Shown here one piece after another: positions 35,900 through 44,688 of a stretch of DNA of 64,000 nucleotides. This DNA comes from Planctomycetaceae bacterium (lineage in GTDB: Bacteria; Planctomycetota; Planctomycetia; Planctomycetales; Planctomycetaceae): positions 1-64,000 of the forward strand of contig JAKFVC010000072.1 of assembly GCA_021732415.1 (NCBI GenBank). The letters are read 5' to 3'. The position numbers and the translations under genes were made by a program. The first letter of the stretch is position 1. Each line of letters begins with the position of its first letter. Below the pieces are notes generated by a model. It was not told the origin of the DNA. It searched no databases and saw only the letters and a program-made list of their open reading frames with translations.

Positions 35900-37996
35900 A
35901 TGAGCAGGCGGCGAGCAGTCGGGATCCTCGGATTGTTCGTCCTGGTTGGAGTAGCGTTCGCGGTCTGGGGTCTGCAGCGTCCGAAATGGAATGTGCTGAT
36001 CGTCACGCTCGATACGACTCGGGCAGATCATCTGGGATGCTACGGGCGTACAAATGCCCTCACGCCCACTTTGAATGCCCTGGCAGCCAACGGTGTCTTG
36101 TTTGAGCATGCTTACGCCCCAGCGCCGCTAACACTCCCCTCGCACGCGACGATGTTCACCGGTTTGAACCCACCGGAGCATGGACTGCGGACGAACGGTC
36201 AGAGTCGACTCCCCGACGCCATTCCCACTCTCGCCGAGATCTTGAAGGCCCGCGGTTATGATACCGGCGGCTTCGTCGCCTCCTTCGTGCTGGACTCCAA
36301 ATTCGGACTGGACCGTGGTTTTTCAACTTACGGTGACGACATGGCGGGAGCGGCACCGGCCGATCATGCGCTGCATCGCTATCGCGCCGGAAACCTGGTC
36401 TCGGACGAGGCGCTACAATGGTTGGATGGTCATTTCCAGAAGCCGTTTTTGTGCTGGGTCCATCTGTACGATCCTCATAGTCCGTACCTCGCACATCCCA
36501 ATTTGTTCGGCGATCGCTTTAAGGATCGCCCCTACGACGCCGAGATCGCCTTCGTGGACCAGCAACTGGCCCGATTGCAGGACTTCCTGAAACGACGAGG
36601 CATTGCTGACCGCACGCTCATTGTCGTGCTGGGAGATCATGGTGAAGGGCTCGGAGAACATCAGGAGCGCAAACATGGCAAGATGATCTATAACTCCACG
36701 CTGCATGTCCCACTGATTGTCTCGATGCCCGGGATGTTGCCCAAGGGCGCCCGGGTCTCCGGTGCCGTTTCGCTAGTCGATGTATTTCCGACAATCCTGG
36801 AAGCACTGCGAATCAATCACAAGGCCCCGGGCAATGCTCGCAGTTTGCTGGCAGCCGCGCGTGGCGAACCGCAGCAGGCACGCCTCTGTTACAGTGAGAC
36901 GGACGAACCGTTCCACGAAGCGGGTTGGTCGCCACTACGCAGCCTGACCACCGACCACTGGAAGTACATCCGGGCACCGCGACGAGAACTCTACGATCTG
37001 ACCAAGGATCCCGCCGAGCTCCACAATCTGGCAACTACCCAGGCAGAGCAAATGGAATCACTGGAGCAACAGTTGGCGAAGGTCGAGAGCCAAATGGCAC
37101 CTCGGCAGGAGTCCAACATCGAGCTCTCCCCCAGGGAACAGCGGGCCCTGGCCAGTTTGGGGTACGTCGCCAACGCGAAAACAGGATCGGCAACTCCACA
37201 CGCGACGCTTCCCGACATCAAAGACATGATGCCGCACTTCAACGAACTGGACGATGTGCATGAGTTGCTGGAAGCCGGTTCTGTCGATGCCGCAGTCGAG
37301 CGATTAAAAACGCTCGTAGTGAACGCACCATCCTATGAGATGGCGCAAGTGATTCTCGGGGATGCATACACGCGGCAGAAGAAATACGACGATGCTGTGT
37401 CCCAGTTCAAGTCGATCCTGAAACGCAATCCCGAGAGCGAAATGGCCTATTCGCATTTGGGCGATGCATTAGCCGCCCAGGGCAAGCTCGCGGAAGCGGT
37501 TACGAACTACCGCGAGGCACTGCATCGCGACCCCAATTCAGACGGCCTGCAGTACAATCTCGGACGAACCCTCGCTCAGATGGGCAACGTCCGCGAAGCA
37601 ATCCCCCACTTCGAAGCCGCCCTGGAACTCGACCCGGGTTTCGCAAATGCCTATGTCGAACTCGGCTCGGCATTGCTGCGAGAGGGCAGGGCGGATGAGG
37701 CGTTAGAGAACTACCTAACGGCTCTCAAATACAATGCCCTGTCCCTCCACGCCCATATGAATGCAGCATCGGTCTATGCCGCGCGCGGAGAGTTCGTGGC
37801 CGCCCAGCAGCATCTGGAAAAAGCGGCCAAGATCGATCCTAAGGATGCGAACATCCACTATAGCCTGGGAGCCGTACTCGCAGCTCAGGGCCATCCTGCC
37901 TCAGCCACCAAACACATCCAGGAAGCCCTCCGCCTGCAGCCCGATCACCCCGCGGCTCGTGAGCTGCTCGAAAAGCTATCCGGCGGCAATCGTTGA
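35900..37996 (+). CDS. membrane-anchored alkaline-phosphatase-fold enzyme fused to TPRs
   Basis: The protein has about 698 residues from the ATG at 35900; a GTG at 35858 would add 14. One N-terminal membrane segment (about 6-25) is followed by a sulfatase/phosphatase-superfamily domain: the metal motif TLDTTRADHLGCYG, LPSHATMFTG, and VLGDHGEGLGEH. In formylglycine sulfatases the nucleophile motif is C-x-P-S-R; here it reads T78-L-P-S-H, so no formylglycine can form, and Thr is the likely nucleophile as in phosphotransferases and phosphonate-type hydrolases. From about residue 430 to the end are about seven TPRs (for example AMNVREAIPHFEAALELDPG-like blocks). The substrate is unknown. It converges on the next gene with a 73-base gap. 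Confidence 0.8.
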   Translation: MSRRRAVGILGLFVLVGVAFAVWGLQRPKWNVLIVTLDTTRADHLGCYGRTNALTPTLNALAANGVLFEHAYAPAPLTLPSHATMFTGLNPPEHGLRTNGQSRLPDAIPTLAEILKARGYDTGGFVASFVLDSKFGLDRGFSTYGDDMAGAAPADHALHRYRAGNLVSDEALQWLDGHFQKPFLCWVHLYDPHSPYLAHPNLFGDRFKDRPYDAEIAFVDQQLARLQDFLKRRGIADRTLIVVLGDHGEGLGEHQERKHGKMIYNSTLHVPLIVSMPGMLPKGARVSGAVSLVDVFPTILEALRINHKAPGNARSLLAAARGEPQQARLCYSETDEPFHEAGWSPLRSLTTDHWKYIRAPRRELYDLTKDPAELHNLATTQAEQMESLEQQLAKVESQMAPRQESNIELSPREQRALASLGYVANAKTGSATPHATLPDIKDMMPHFNELDDVHELLEAGSVDAAVERLKTLVVNAPSYEMAQVILGDAYTRQKKYDDAVSQFKSILKRNPESEMAYSHLGDALAAQGKLAEAVTNYREALHRDPNSDGLQYNLGRTLAQMGNVREAIPHFEAALELDPGFANAYVELGSALLREGRADEALENYLTALKYNALSLHAHMNAASVYAARGEFVAAQQHLEKAAKIDPKDANIHYSLGAVLAAQGHPASATKHIQEALRLQPDHPAARELLEKLSGGNR

Positions 37997-38069
37997 ATGA
38001 GACATGCTGACGAGCATCGGCGATCGACCCACGATCACTTATGTACAAGAATCTCCAGTGCTTGTCAAG

Positions 38070-40346
38070 CTAATGCGATCTCGCCGCTCTTCTTGCCGCG
38101 GCCGAGACGTGCGGCGAGATTGTCCGCGTAACGATGTTGATCTGACGCGTCGTCGCATCGCTGTTCCAGCCGAACGCATTATTGTACTGCATTTGTAACG
38201 TTCGAGCTGCCTGAGGCAACCGCTTGTTGGCTGTCGAGAAGCTCACTTGCTTCACCAGGGCATTCACGGCAGCCTCGCTGGCTGTAGCATTAAAAGTGAT
38301 AACCAAATTGGGGCTCGTCTTACTGCCGCCCTGAACCGTTCCAATGATCACGCCACCATACATCACGTTATTCTTCTTGATGCTGATCTGCCCGGGCCCG
38401 TTTTGCGAGACAATTTTCAGGACGTCTTTCGCATCTCGGTTCTGGCTGATGGAGACCACCAGCTCCGATCCCTCGTAGTCTATATTGTTCTGCGGCATTA
38501 CAAAGCTGGCCGCCGAGTCCAGCACGGGAGTCTTCCCAATCGCATATGTCGCGGGCTCAGACGCCAGCGTGATTACCGGCAACTCGTTGATATTCTTGAT
38601 ACGGATGGTCCACGGAACAACCGTCGCGTGTTGGTCCGCATCTGTGAACGTAATCAAGAGCTGATATAAGTTGTCAGCGTCGGAATCCGTCGGATGTTCA
38701 TAATCGGGCACCGTTAAGTACGTCAGTCGCCCCGTGTCGGGATCGATGACGAACAAGGCCTGGTCCGCCCCGCCGCTGATGCTATAAGTAACAGGAGTTG
38801 TGAACGCATCATAACTATAAACCCAGCCGAGATCAGTGTAGAGCTCATATCCCGTGATCAGCCCATTTGAAAAACCTGATTCGTAAGCCCCGATATCGAT
38901 GTCCGTGCCGACAATGCGGCTGAATCCTTCGCCTCGCTGATCGACATCCCAGGACGCGGTCGGGGTATATTGCAATTCACCACGATCGATGGCTGGACTA
39001 CCAGCCAAAAGTGGCATGGTCTGGGTGGGGCCGCCATGATCGCCAAGCGGCCCAAGGCCGAGATACTCATTCGCGCCGAGGAAGATATTGTCGTGGTAAC
39101 CGGAGAAGATGTTGCCGGAGGCAGGTCCGACCAGGTTGTTGCGAGAGTGCTCGTTTTCGATCGATCCTTTGAGATTATCTGCGAAGTTGCCACGCAGATT
39201 GCCAGCTAGAATGACGTTCTTGAGAGCCACGTCGGAGATGTAATCGTCTATCCAGATTCCCCCACCGCTGGTCGTCGCCGAGTTGTTGCTGATTGTCGCA
39301 TTCGCGATCTCCATCGACCCCGAATCGTAAATTGCACCGCCCAGATCAGAGGTATTCTGGGTGAGAGTGGAATTTAGCACACGCAGTCGGTCGGATGTGA
39401 AAATGGCCCCTCCGCCATAGGCCGCCTGGTTGCCGACCAATAGTGACCCCGAGATCGTTGCTTGCCCCTTAGCGATCAGGGCTCCGCCCATGTAGGCCGA
39501 ATTATTGCTGAGTGTCGAGTATGAGATCGTTAAGACACTCGTTTCGCCGACTTCTTGCGCTATTCCGCCACCGAAACCCCAATCTAAGCCCGCAGTATTG
39601 CTGTCAATCTGACAGTATGACAGCGATGTCGTCCCCTCACTGTAGATGGCCCCGCCATCCGCCGCTGCTTCGTTCTGGGAGAATTCAACTCGAGTTGCGA
39701 CCAGGACACCGCGATTGCCAATAGCCCCACCCGATTGCGACGTGTTATGACTGAGTATCGAATCGGAAATCGTCAAGGTCCCATAATTCATAATCGCGCC
39801 GCCAAAGTAGACACCGCTATTGCCTGTCAACGTGACGTGTGACAGGCTGAGCTGGCCACTATTGAAGATGCCTGATCCCTCGGCGAACGACAGTTCACCG
39901 TCGGCAAAAGTCGGATGTCCGTCGATAATCGTGAGGCCATCAATGAAGGCTGTCGCCCCGGCCTTCACTTCAAACGCGCGGCTCAAGCTGTTGCCGCTGA
40001 CGGTGAGGAGATCCATTCCGGGGCCGGAGATGATCGTCGCCCCAGTCGCGTCGGTCACTGCTGGAAGTTGAGTTCCTGTGAGCGTGATCGTCTGGGCCGA
40101 ATTAAACGTCGCATCAAACGTGATCGTATCGGACCCGACGTTGGAGTTGGCTTGCTCAATGGCCCAGCGCAACGTGCCGGCATCCGTCGTATCGGCTGTG
40201 CTGTTGACGAGAAACGAGGTCAGCATCTCGCGCGATTCCAACTGCTCCAAGAACGTCAGGTTGCCAGTCTGCCGTCGACGTGCTCGCGCCGCGCCGGAAA
40301 CCTGAGGAAACAGACTGGACCATAACGGACGACTCCAAAACTTCAT
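38070..40346 (-). CDS. exported beta-helix/cadherin-like surface protein (LExR-x-LL class)
   Basis: The protein has 758 residues from the ATG at 40346, which follows a GGAG; the frame is open to 40445. The N-terminal extension carries LEQLESREMLTSF, the same type of signature as in the two other giant proteins of the window. The next part is a right-handed beta-helix (about 60-420) with polymorphic-outer-membrane-protein-like rungs such as GGAIMNYGTLTISDS and GGAIYDSGSMEIANA. Then come a cadherin-like domain (YSISGGADQALFVIDPDTG, NINELPVITL) and a terminal beta-domain (FNATASEAAVNALVKQVSFST) shared with the protein at 58077-61082. It ends in a basic AARRAARSH tail. It is probably a surface or secreted structural protein. 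Confidence 0.82.
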   Translation of the reverse strand: MKFWSRPLWSSLFPQVSGAARARRRQTGNLTFLEQLESREMLTSFLVNSTADTTDAGTLRWAIEQANSNVGSDTITFDATFNSAQTITLTGTQLPAVTDATGATIISGPGMDLLTVSGNSLSRAFEVKAGATAFIDGLTIIDGHPTFADGELSFAEGSGIFNSGQLSLSHVTLTGNSGVYFGGAIMNYGTLTISDSILSHNTSQSGGAIGNRGVLVATRVEFSQNEAAADGGAIYSEGTTSLSYCQIDSNTAGLDWGFGGGIAQEVGETSVLTISYSTLSNNSAYMGGALIAKGQATISGSLLVGNQAAYGGGAIFTSDRLRVLNSTLTQNTSDLGGAIYDSGSMEIANATISNNSATTSGGGIWIDDYISDVALKNVILAGNLRGNFADNLKGSIENEHSRNNLVGPASGNIFSGYHDNIFLGANEYLGLGPLGDHGGPTQTMPLLAGSPAIDRGELQYTPTASWDVDQRGEGFSRIVGTDIDIGAYESGFSNGLITGYELYTDLGWVYSYDAFTTPVTYSISGGADQALFVIDPDTGRLTYLTVPDYEHPTDSDADNLYQLLITFTDADQHATVVPWTIRIKNINELPVITLASEPATYAIGKTPVLDSAASFVMPQNNIDYEGSELVVSISQNRDAKDVLKIVSQNGPGQISIKKNNVMYGGVIIGTVQGGSKTSPNLVITFNATASEAAVNALVKQVSFSTANKRLPQAARTLQMQYNNAFGWNSDATTRQINIVTRTISPHVSAAARRAARSH

Positions 40347-40862
40347 CAATGCGAACTCCAGTGGGTGGGATCCCGGGCTCGGGAGGCGAACAATCGTACA
40401 AAAGGACGGCTGGCACGCCCTCTTGGTTCCGGACTTTGGGCTCATTTCACCAACGTGTCCAAGAATAATTAGCTTGCTTACGGATTTTATTCTGACGGCG
40501 AATATCTATCGGAATTGTTATCATCTCACAATGACACGCCCGTGCAGTGACGTCGGTGATAAGGATTGAGCGTGTTATCCCGCTAACAGGGTTTTGACTT
40601 CAGAACTTGGCCATTCCAGACAGATCACCCAACGAGACGTTACTCATTTGATGAAAGGCACTTACAACAACTCAGCACCATCACACATCCGCCGAGAGGC
40701 GTTTACCTCATCCAATCACACGCCATTTTGATCGCACCTCCGAATGTCATGAAATCGCGATGAACTCATCCTGAACCCAAGATGCAGTACCATTCACACC
40801 CGGCGTCGGTATAGTGAGCAGCGCAACGCATCAATCCACGCTCACAGATAATTGGAGCTGCA
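40347..40862. other. 516-base divergent intergenic region
   Basis: This lies between the beta-helix protein (minus) and the sialidase-like gene (plus). It is AT-richer around 40460-40520. No gene, repeat or RNA was recognised; it presumably holds both promoters. Confidence 0.4.
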
Positions 40863-41903
40863 ATGCGACACCGTCCAGCTTTGTCCGTCCGATTCGTGAG
40901 AAACGCCGCATTCTGCCTGCTTGTGCTCTTGGCATGTGCCCCTCGCCTGCAAGCCGAAGACCAACCCGTCGCGATCGCGCAGTCGGTCGCCGGGCACGTG
41001 CATCCCTCCATCTGTCGCACGAAGGACGGTACGCTGATCATCGTCTACAAAGGGGCCAATGTCCTCATGCGGACACGCTCGGTCGACGAGGGCCAGACGT
41101 GGGAGAAGCCCGAGACTATCGCGACCTCTGCCGTGCGTCCGGCGGTCATTCGCGAGGCGCCCGTATTCGAAGTCTACCCGGGCACGGCCGACGTCCTGCC
41201 CGATGACCGCGTGGTCGTCACATGGAACTACATCGCCGACGATAAGAAGAAGGATGGCTACTACGAACGGGCGCTGCTGTACTCGATCAGCACAGACCAG
41301 GGACGTACATGGAGCGAGCAGGGCTTGATCGGCCCGGTCGACGGCAAACACCTGGGAGCCGTCCGGCACAATGTCCTGCCGTGGAGTGATGGCCGCTGGC
41401 TGCTGCCGCTGCGGGTCGGGCCGCCGCGGCTGTTCGATCCCAAGTCTGGCGAATTAGCCGTGTTCCCCCTAGTCGGTGCGGACAAGAAGCAGCACTCGTT
41501 CCAGCAGATCGTGCGGACTCCGAAAGGGACGCTGCTCGCTATGGGACCGGTCTTTTTACGATCCACAGACGAGGGCCAGACCTGGACCACCGTGGAAGCC
41601 TTTCGCCCGGTCCCCGATATCGACACGGCCGAGGGACGCTACCTGACCGTGCTGAAGGACGGCGGGCTGCTCGTCACGTTCGGCGTGGGCACGGCGAATA
41701 AGGGTCTGAGCTACAACTACTCCGGCGACGATGGTCTGACGTGGAACAACGACCGCACCGTCGTGCTCTTGCCAAAGATGAATATTGCCGCCCGCTATTA
41801 TTCGGCCCGCACGGTGCAGATCGACGACCAGCACGTGGGCACCACATTCGTAAGCAGCGGCGTGCAGTTCTTGAAGGTGAGTTTGGATCGCCTTAAGAAA
41901 TAA
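40863..41903 (+). CDS. secreted sialidase-like (BNR repeat) beta-propeller
   Basis: This 346-residue protein has a signal peptide (about 1-31, ending RLQAE). Several Asp-box (BNR) repeats S/T-x-D-x-G-x-T-W are visible: SVDEGQTW, STDQGRTW, STDEGQTW and SGDDGLTW. The fold is that of exo-alpha-sialidases and related carbohydrate-active propellers. The sialidase arginine triad could not be confirmed by eye, so the substrate is open; planctomycetes use many such proteins on algal or mucin glycans. It ends only 7 bases from the convergent small membrane protein gene. Confidence 0.82.
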   Translation: MRHRPALSVRFVRNAAFCLLVLLACAPRLQAEDQPVAIAQSVAGHVHPSICRTKDGTLIIVYKGANVLMRTRSVDEGQTWEKPETIATSAVRPAVIREAPVFEVYPGTADVLPDDRVVVTWNYIADDKKKDGYYERALLYSISTDQGRTWSEQGLIGPVDGKHLGAVRHNVLPWSDGRWLLPLRVGPPRLFDPKSGELAVFPLVGADKKQHSFQQIVRTPKGTLLAMGPVFLRSTDEGQTWTTVEAFRPVPDIDTAEGRYLTVLKDGGLLVTFGVGTANKGLSYNYSGDDGLTWNNDRTVVLLPKMNIAARYYSARTVQIDDQHVGTTFVSSGVQFLKVSLDRLKK

Positions 41904-41910
41904 GGACGGA

Positions 41911-42162
41911 TCAAACGGCCGGTTTGTGTACCGGGCGCCGATCAAGACTGGCAGTGCAAGCCAGATACGCCAGGAAGCTGATCGGCCAATAATACATGGC
42001 AATCGCAATGGCGAACGCCACGGCAAACAAGCGGCTCTTCGAGCGTCGCTCGGCATCCAGGTACACGTAATACGTGGTGACAATCCACAAGAACCAAGTG
42101 ATCGTCGCCAGAGGCACGCTGACCAGCACGCTCATCAACTCCATGAAATCGCCGCTGGACAT
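41911..42162 (-). CDS. small two-helix membrane protein
   Basis: The protein has 83 residues. I chose the ATG at 42162 because GAGGAGA lies 5 bases upstream; the open frame reaches 42276 but would then overlap the NADAR gene. Two hydrophobic helices are visible (LMSVLVSVPLATITWFLW and LFAVAFAIAIAMYYWPISFL) with a basic loop between them, so both ends face the same side. The function is unknown. It is the last gene of a minus-strand run that includes NADAR, a hypothetical, HAD and transglutaminase-like genes. Confidence 0.65.
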   Translation of the reverse strand: MSSGDFMELMSVLVSVPLATITWFLWIVTTYYVYLDAERRSKSRLFAVAFAIAIAMYYWPISFLAYLACTASLDRRPVHKPAV

Positions 42163-42233
42163 AGAGATCTCCTCAATTGCAGATACGACCTGCCCCGGCC
42201 TGAAGCCAAGCGGCTTCAGTGACCTCGGGACAG

Positions 42234-42674
42234 TCATCTTACACGCAACCGCTCTCGGATGTCCACGAGAATCCACCCCAGCATATTCTGGCCACGGCCG
42301 TCGCCACCATCGCCCCAGTAGGCATCGTTCTCCGTGTGCTCGACGATCTTGGCGTGACCAGTCGACAGCAGCAGTGTCCGTAGATCGTCATGCTGAGTAA
42401 ACTTCGCCAGCACCGCCTGGCGCATGATCTCAACCTTCACGCTCTCCCAGTCAGAACGCAGGACTTGCTTGCGATCGCGCCCCATCTTTGCGGCCTGCAT
42501 GGGGGAAATCGTCTCCCGGATCTTCTGCCGATAGGCTGCATCTGCAAACTTCTGAGCTTGAAAATAGTGCTCCGAAGTCGGCCAGACCTTCCCGTCAATT
42601 TCAATCGGAAACGCGGCGAAATTCGAAAACTGCCCGAAGTCGTCCGAGACACTGTAGAAATTGATCACGTCCAT
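42234..42674 (-). CDS. NADAR-family protein (YbiA-like N-glycosidase)
   Basis: The 146-residue protein carries the whole NADAR pattern: INFYSVSDDFGQFSNFAAFP, VWPTSEHYFQAQKF, and the end block AYWGDGGDGRGQNMLGWIL. Family members cleave N-glycosidic bonds: YbiA/RibX acts on early riboflavin intermediates as damage control, and other NADAR proteins remove ADP-ribose from guanine or act in defence. No toxin or riboflavin gene is adjacent, so a housekeeping or damage-control role is the default. The ATG at 42674 is the first in frame. Confidence 0.92.
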   Translation of the reverse strand: MDVINFYSVSDDFGQFSNFAAFPIEIDGKVWPTSEHYFQAQKFADAAYRQKIRETISPMQAAKMGRDRKQVLRSDWESVKVEIMRQAVLAKFTQHDDLRTLLLSTGHAKIVEHTENDAYWGDGGDGRGQNMLGWILVDIRERLRVR

Positions 42675-42721
42675 TTTGATGCTATCCGGTTGAAATTTCC
42701 GATCTGTCGCTGGCAGGCAAG

Positions 42722-43066
42722 TTAGCCAGATGAGGAAAATCCGCCCGACTGCTCAATTGCCGCGGTGACATCCTCTTGCAGCTTCTCACGGCGCTTTTGC
42801 ACAGCGGGCCACCAACTCCAGGCATTGGCGATGTAGATCTTGCGTTGCCCCAACTGCTCCTGGATGCAAACAAAACTTTGTACGTCCTTGCCGCCCGGAT
42901 AGCGCACGTCGATCACTATCAGATCTGGAAAAGGCGGATAAGGTTCGCGGCTCACCGCAATTTCAAAACCGGCGGCGCGCAGCCGATCCGGGAGCAACTC
43001 CACATCTGCATCCAGCATATCGCGTTCATCGATACCCATTTCCATTTCCTGCGTCAGAAATTGCAC
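42722..43066 (-). CDS. hypothetical cytoplasmic protein
   Basis: The protein has up to 114 residues. The frame starts with a GTG at 43066; ATGs at 43045 and 43039 are alternatives, and the latter has AGGA at good spacing. No signal or membrane segment is present. The core FPDLIVIDVRYPGGKDVQSF looks like an alpha/beta strand-loop, and the middle is Trp-rich (YIANAWSWWPAV). I do not recognise a family. It lies 17 bases after the HAD phosphatase gene on the same strand and is probably cotranscribed. Confidence 0.6.
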   Translation of the reverse strand: MQFLTQEMEMGIDERDMLDADVELLPDRLRAAGFEIAVSREPYPPFPDLIVIDVRYPGGKDVQSFVCIQEQLGQRKIYIANAWSWWPAVQKRREKLQEDVTAAIEQSGGFSSSG

Positions 43067-43083
43067 AGCAATCCGATCAACGG

Positions 43084-43629
43084 CTATCTGATTCTCCAGC
43101 CACGTTTCTCAATCGTACGAAAATTGTCGCTGTCAGCCAACAGGATTAAATACGAGGCCAAACGCTCTAACTCCTGATCCCTTTGGTCGCCTTCAAACGC
43201 CCGGACGTAGATGGCATTGCCGTAATTGCGTTCGACCTTTTCCGGCGTGTCATCGACGATCAAGACTCGATTGAGGTCAAATCCCAGCCGACGGACCTTC
43301 TTGAGATCTTTGATCCAATAGTAGTCTTGCCATTCGGCATCGTACCGTCGAACACAACGTTCCTGCGACCACTGGAACTCCAATGTGATCGCTGCAGGAA
43401 AAATGCCGCGGGTAACGGCCGCCACATAGTCGCACGATGCTGACGACCAAACGGCCAGTCGATAACTGGCGACGACACTTGCGAGGAACTGATCGAGACT
43501 GGGGCGCTTGTAAACGAAGAACGGCCCGGCTCTGAAATCGTGAGGCCGCTCCAGTGCGCGACCCGTCCCATAGATGAGGGTCTCATCCAGGTCGAGGATC
43601 AGCAGCGGTTTATTCTCAACGCTCGGCAT
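43084..43629 (-). CDS. HAD-superfamily FCP1/SCP-like phosphatase
   Basis: The protein has about 181 residues from the ATG at 43629; a TTG at 43671 is possible. The NIF/FCP1 hallmark is clear: LLILDLDETL (catalytic DxDxT), KRPSLDQFL, LAVWSSAS, and VLIVDDTPEKVERN with the second Asp pair. This subfamily is best known for phosphoprotein phosphatases in eukaryotes and also occurs in bacteria with unclear substrates. The protein is cytoplasmic. It is flanked by a hypothetical gene (17 bases) and a transglutaminase-like gene on the same strand. Confidence 0.88.
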   Translation of the reverse strand: MPSVENKPLLILDLDETLIYGTGRALERPHDFRAGPFFVYKRPSLDQFLASVVASYRLAVWSSASCDYVAAVTRGIFPAAITLEFQWSQERCVRRYDAEWQDYYWIKDLKKVRRLGFDLNRVLIVDDTPEKVERNYGNAIYVRAFEGDQRDQELERLASYLILLADSDNFRTIEKRGWRIR

Positions 43630-43709
43630 TCTGGTCGGACACGATTTTATCCCACGAGTTCGCTCGAACAAATCGCGCAGTTAGGGAACAGCAACGTAGC
43701 GGAAGTCTG

Positions 43710-44468
43710 TTACGGCTTCGGCACTTCGCTACAGATCACCGTGAAGCCCGCCAGCGTATTGGGGCCAAACGTCGTGCTGATGGCAACATCTACCGCATCC
43801 CGGCCGCGGGCCATCAGGACTCGGCCGATTCTGGGTTTGTTGTTGCGCGGGTCGAAAGTGTACCACTGGCCGCCGAGAAATGCCTCGAACCAGCCGGCGA
43901 AATCCATGGGGCCGAACGGGGGCGTCAGGCCAATATCACCGAGGTACCCCGTGCAGTAGCGAGCCGGAATGTTCAGGCAACGGCAGAAGGCAATCGCCAG
44001 ATGTGCATAGTCCCGACAGACTCCGGTGCGTTCGTTGTAGGCTTCGAGAGCCGTCCGTGTCGCTCGCGCCATTGCGTAGTTGAACTTGATGTGATTGTGG
44101 ACGAAGTCGCAGACCGCCTGGACTCGAGCCCACCCCAGCGGCGTCGTGCCGAACTGCTTCCAGGCGATCTCTGACAAGAGATCGGTCTCGCAGTACCGGC
44201 TGGCCAGCAGAAACACCAAGGCGTCCGAGGGCAACTCCCAAACGGGATGCTGCACTGCGTTCGGAACCACGGGATCGGGGATTCCGTTCGAACGGACGAT
44301 CGCCGATGTGCTGATCCTGGTGCGGCCGGCGGGGGCCTCCAAACGGCTGCACCAGTTGCCGAACCCGTCGCGATAAGGGGTGATCATCAGCGGCGGGTTG
44401 GTGACTAACTGATCGGGAAGGACAACTTCATGGGCTTGGCTGTAATGGGTGTTAAGCATCAGCATCAT
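43710..44468 (-). CDS. transglutaminase-like cysteine protease-fold protein
   Basis: This 252-residue protein has no signal peptide. The N-terminal beta-domain (about 1-90) and transglutaminase core (about 120-225) match the COG1305 group. The Cys motif is ERTGVCRDYAHLAIAFCR. The position usually occupied by the catalytic His (H-A-W-x-E) reads A-G-W-F-E here, in PMDFAGWFEAFLGG; the Asp motif is YTFDPRNNKPRIGRV. The enzyme may use another His or be inactive, or this may be normal for the subfamily. Its function is probably peptide or isopeptide-bond cleavage. It sits in a same-strand cluster with the HAD phosphatase gene. Confidence 0.82.
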   Translation of the reverse strand: MMLMLNTHYSQAHEVVLPDQLVTNPPLMITPYRDGFGNWCSRLEAPAGRTRISTSAIVRSNGIPDPVVPNAVQHPVWELPSDALVFLLASRYCETDLLSEIAWKQFGTTPLGWARVQAVCDFVHNHIKFNYAMARATRTALEAYNERTGVCRDYAHLAIAFCRCLNIPARYCTGYLGDIGLTPPFGPMDFAGWFEAFLGGQWYTFDPRNNKPRIGRVLMARGRDAVDVAISTTFGPNTLAGFTVICSEVPKP

Positions 44469-44688
44469 GGGCGTCGGCTGGGGGCAGTCATAAATGAGTT
44501 CACAGCCGACTTTGATATAAATGATGGAGCTCGCTTTCGCCGTGATACGGCAATGAGAACGTGAGACAAACGCCCGACGGCAAAACCGCCGCAGTGCGTT
44601 CCGAGGACATACCTCTGTTGTTGCGAGCGCGCCTGCATCATACGCGTGACTGGCCCGGAAGAGGGGACAATTCCGCGATTATTCGCAA

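Noticed and set aside
42234-42674. NADAR gene as part of an anti-phage island
   Set aside because: No recognised defence partner, toxin or mobile gene is adjacent; housekeeping damage control is as likely.
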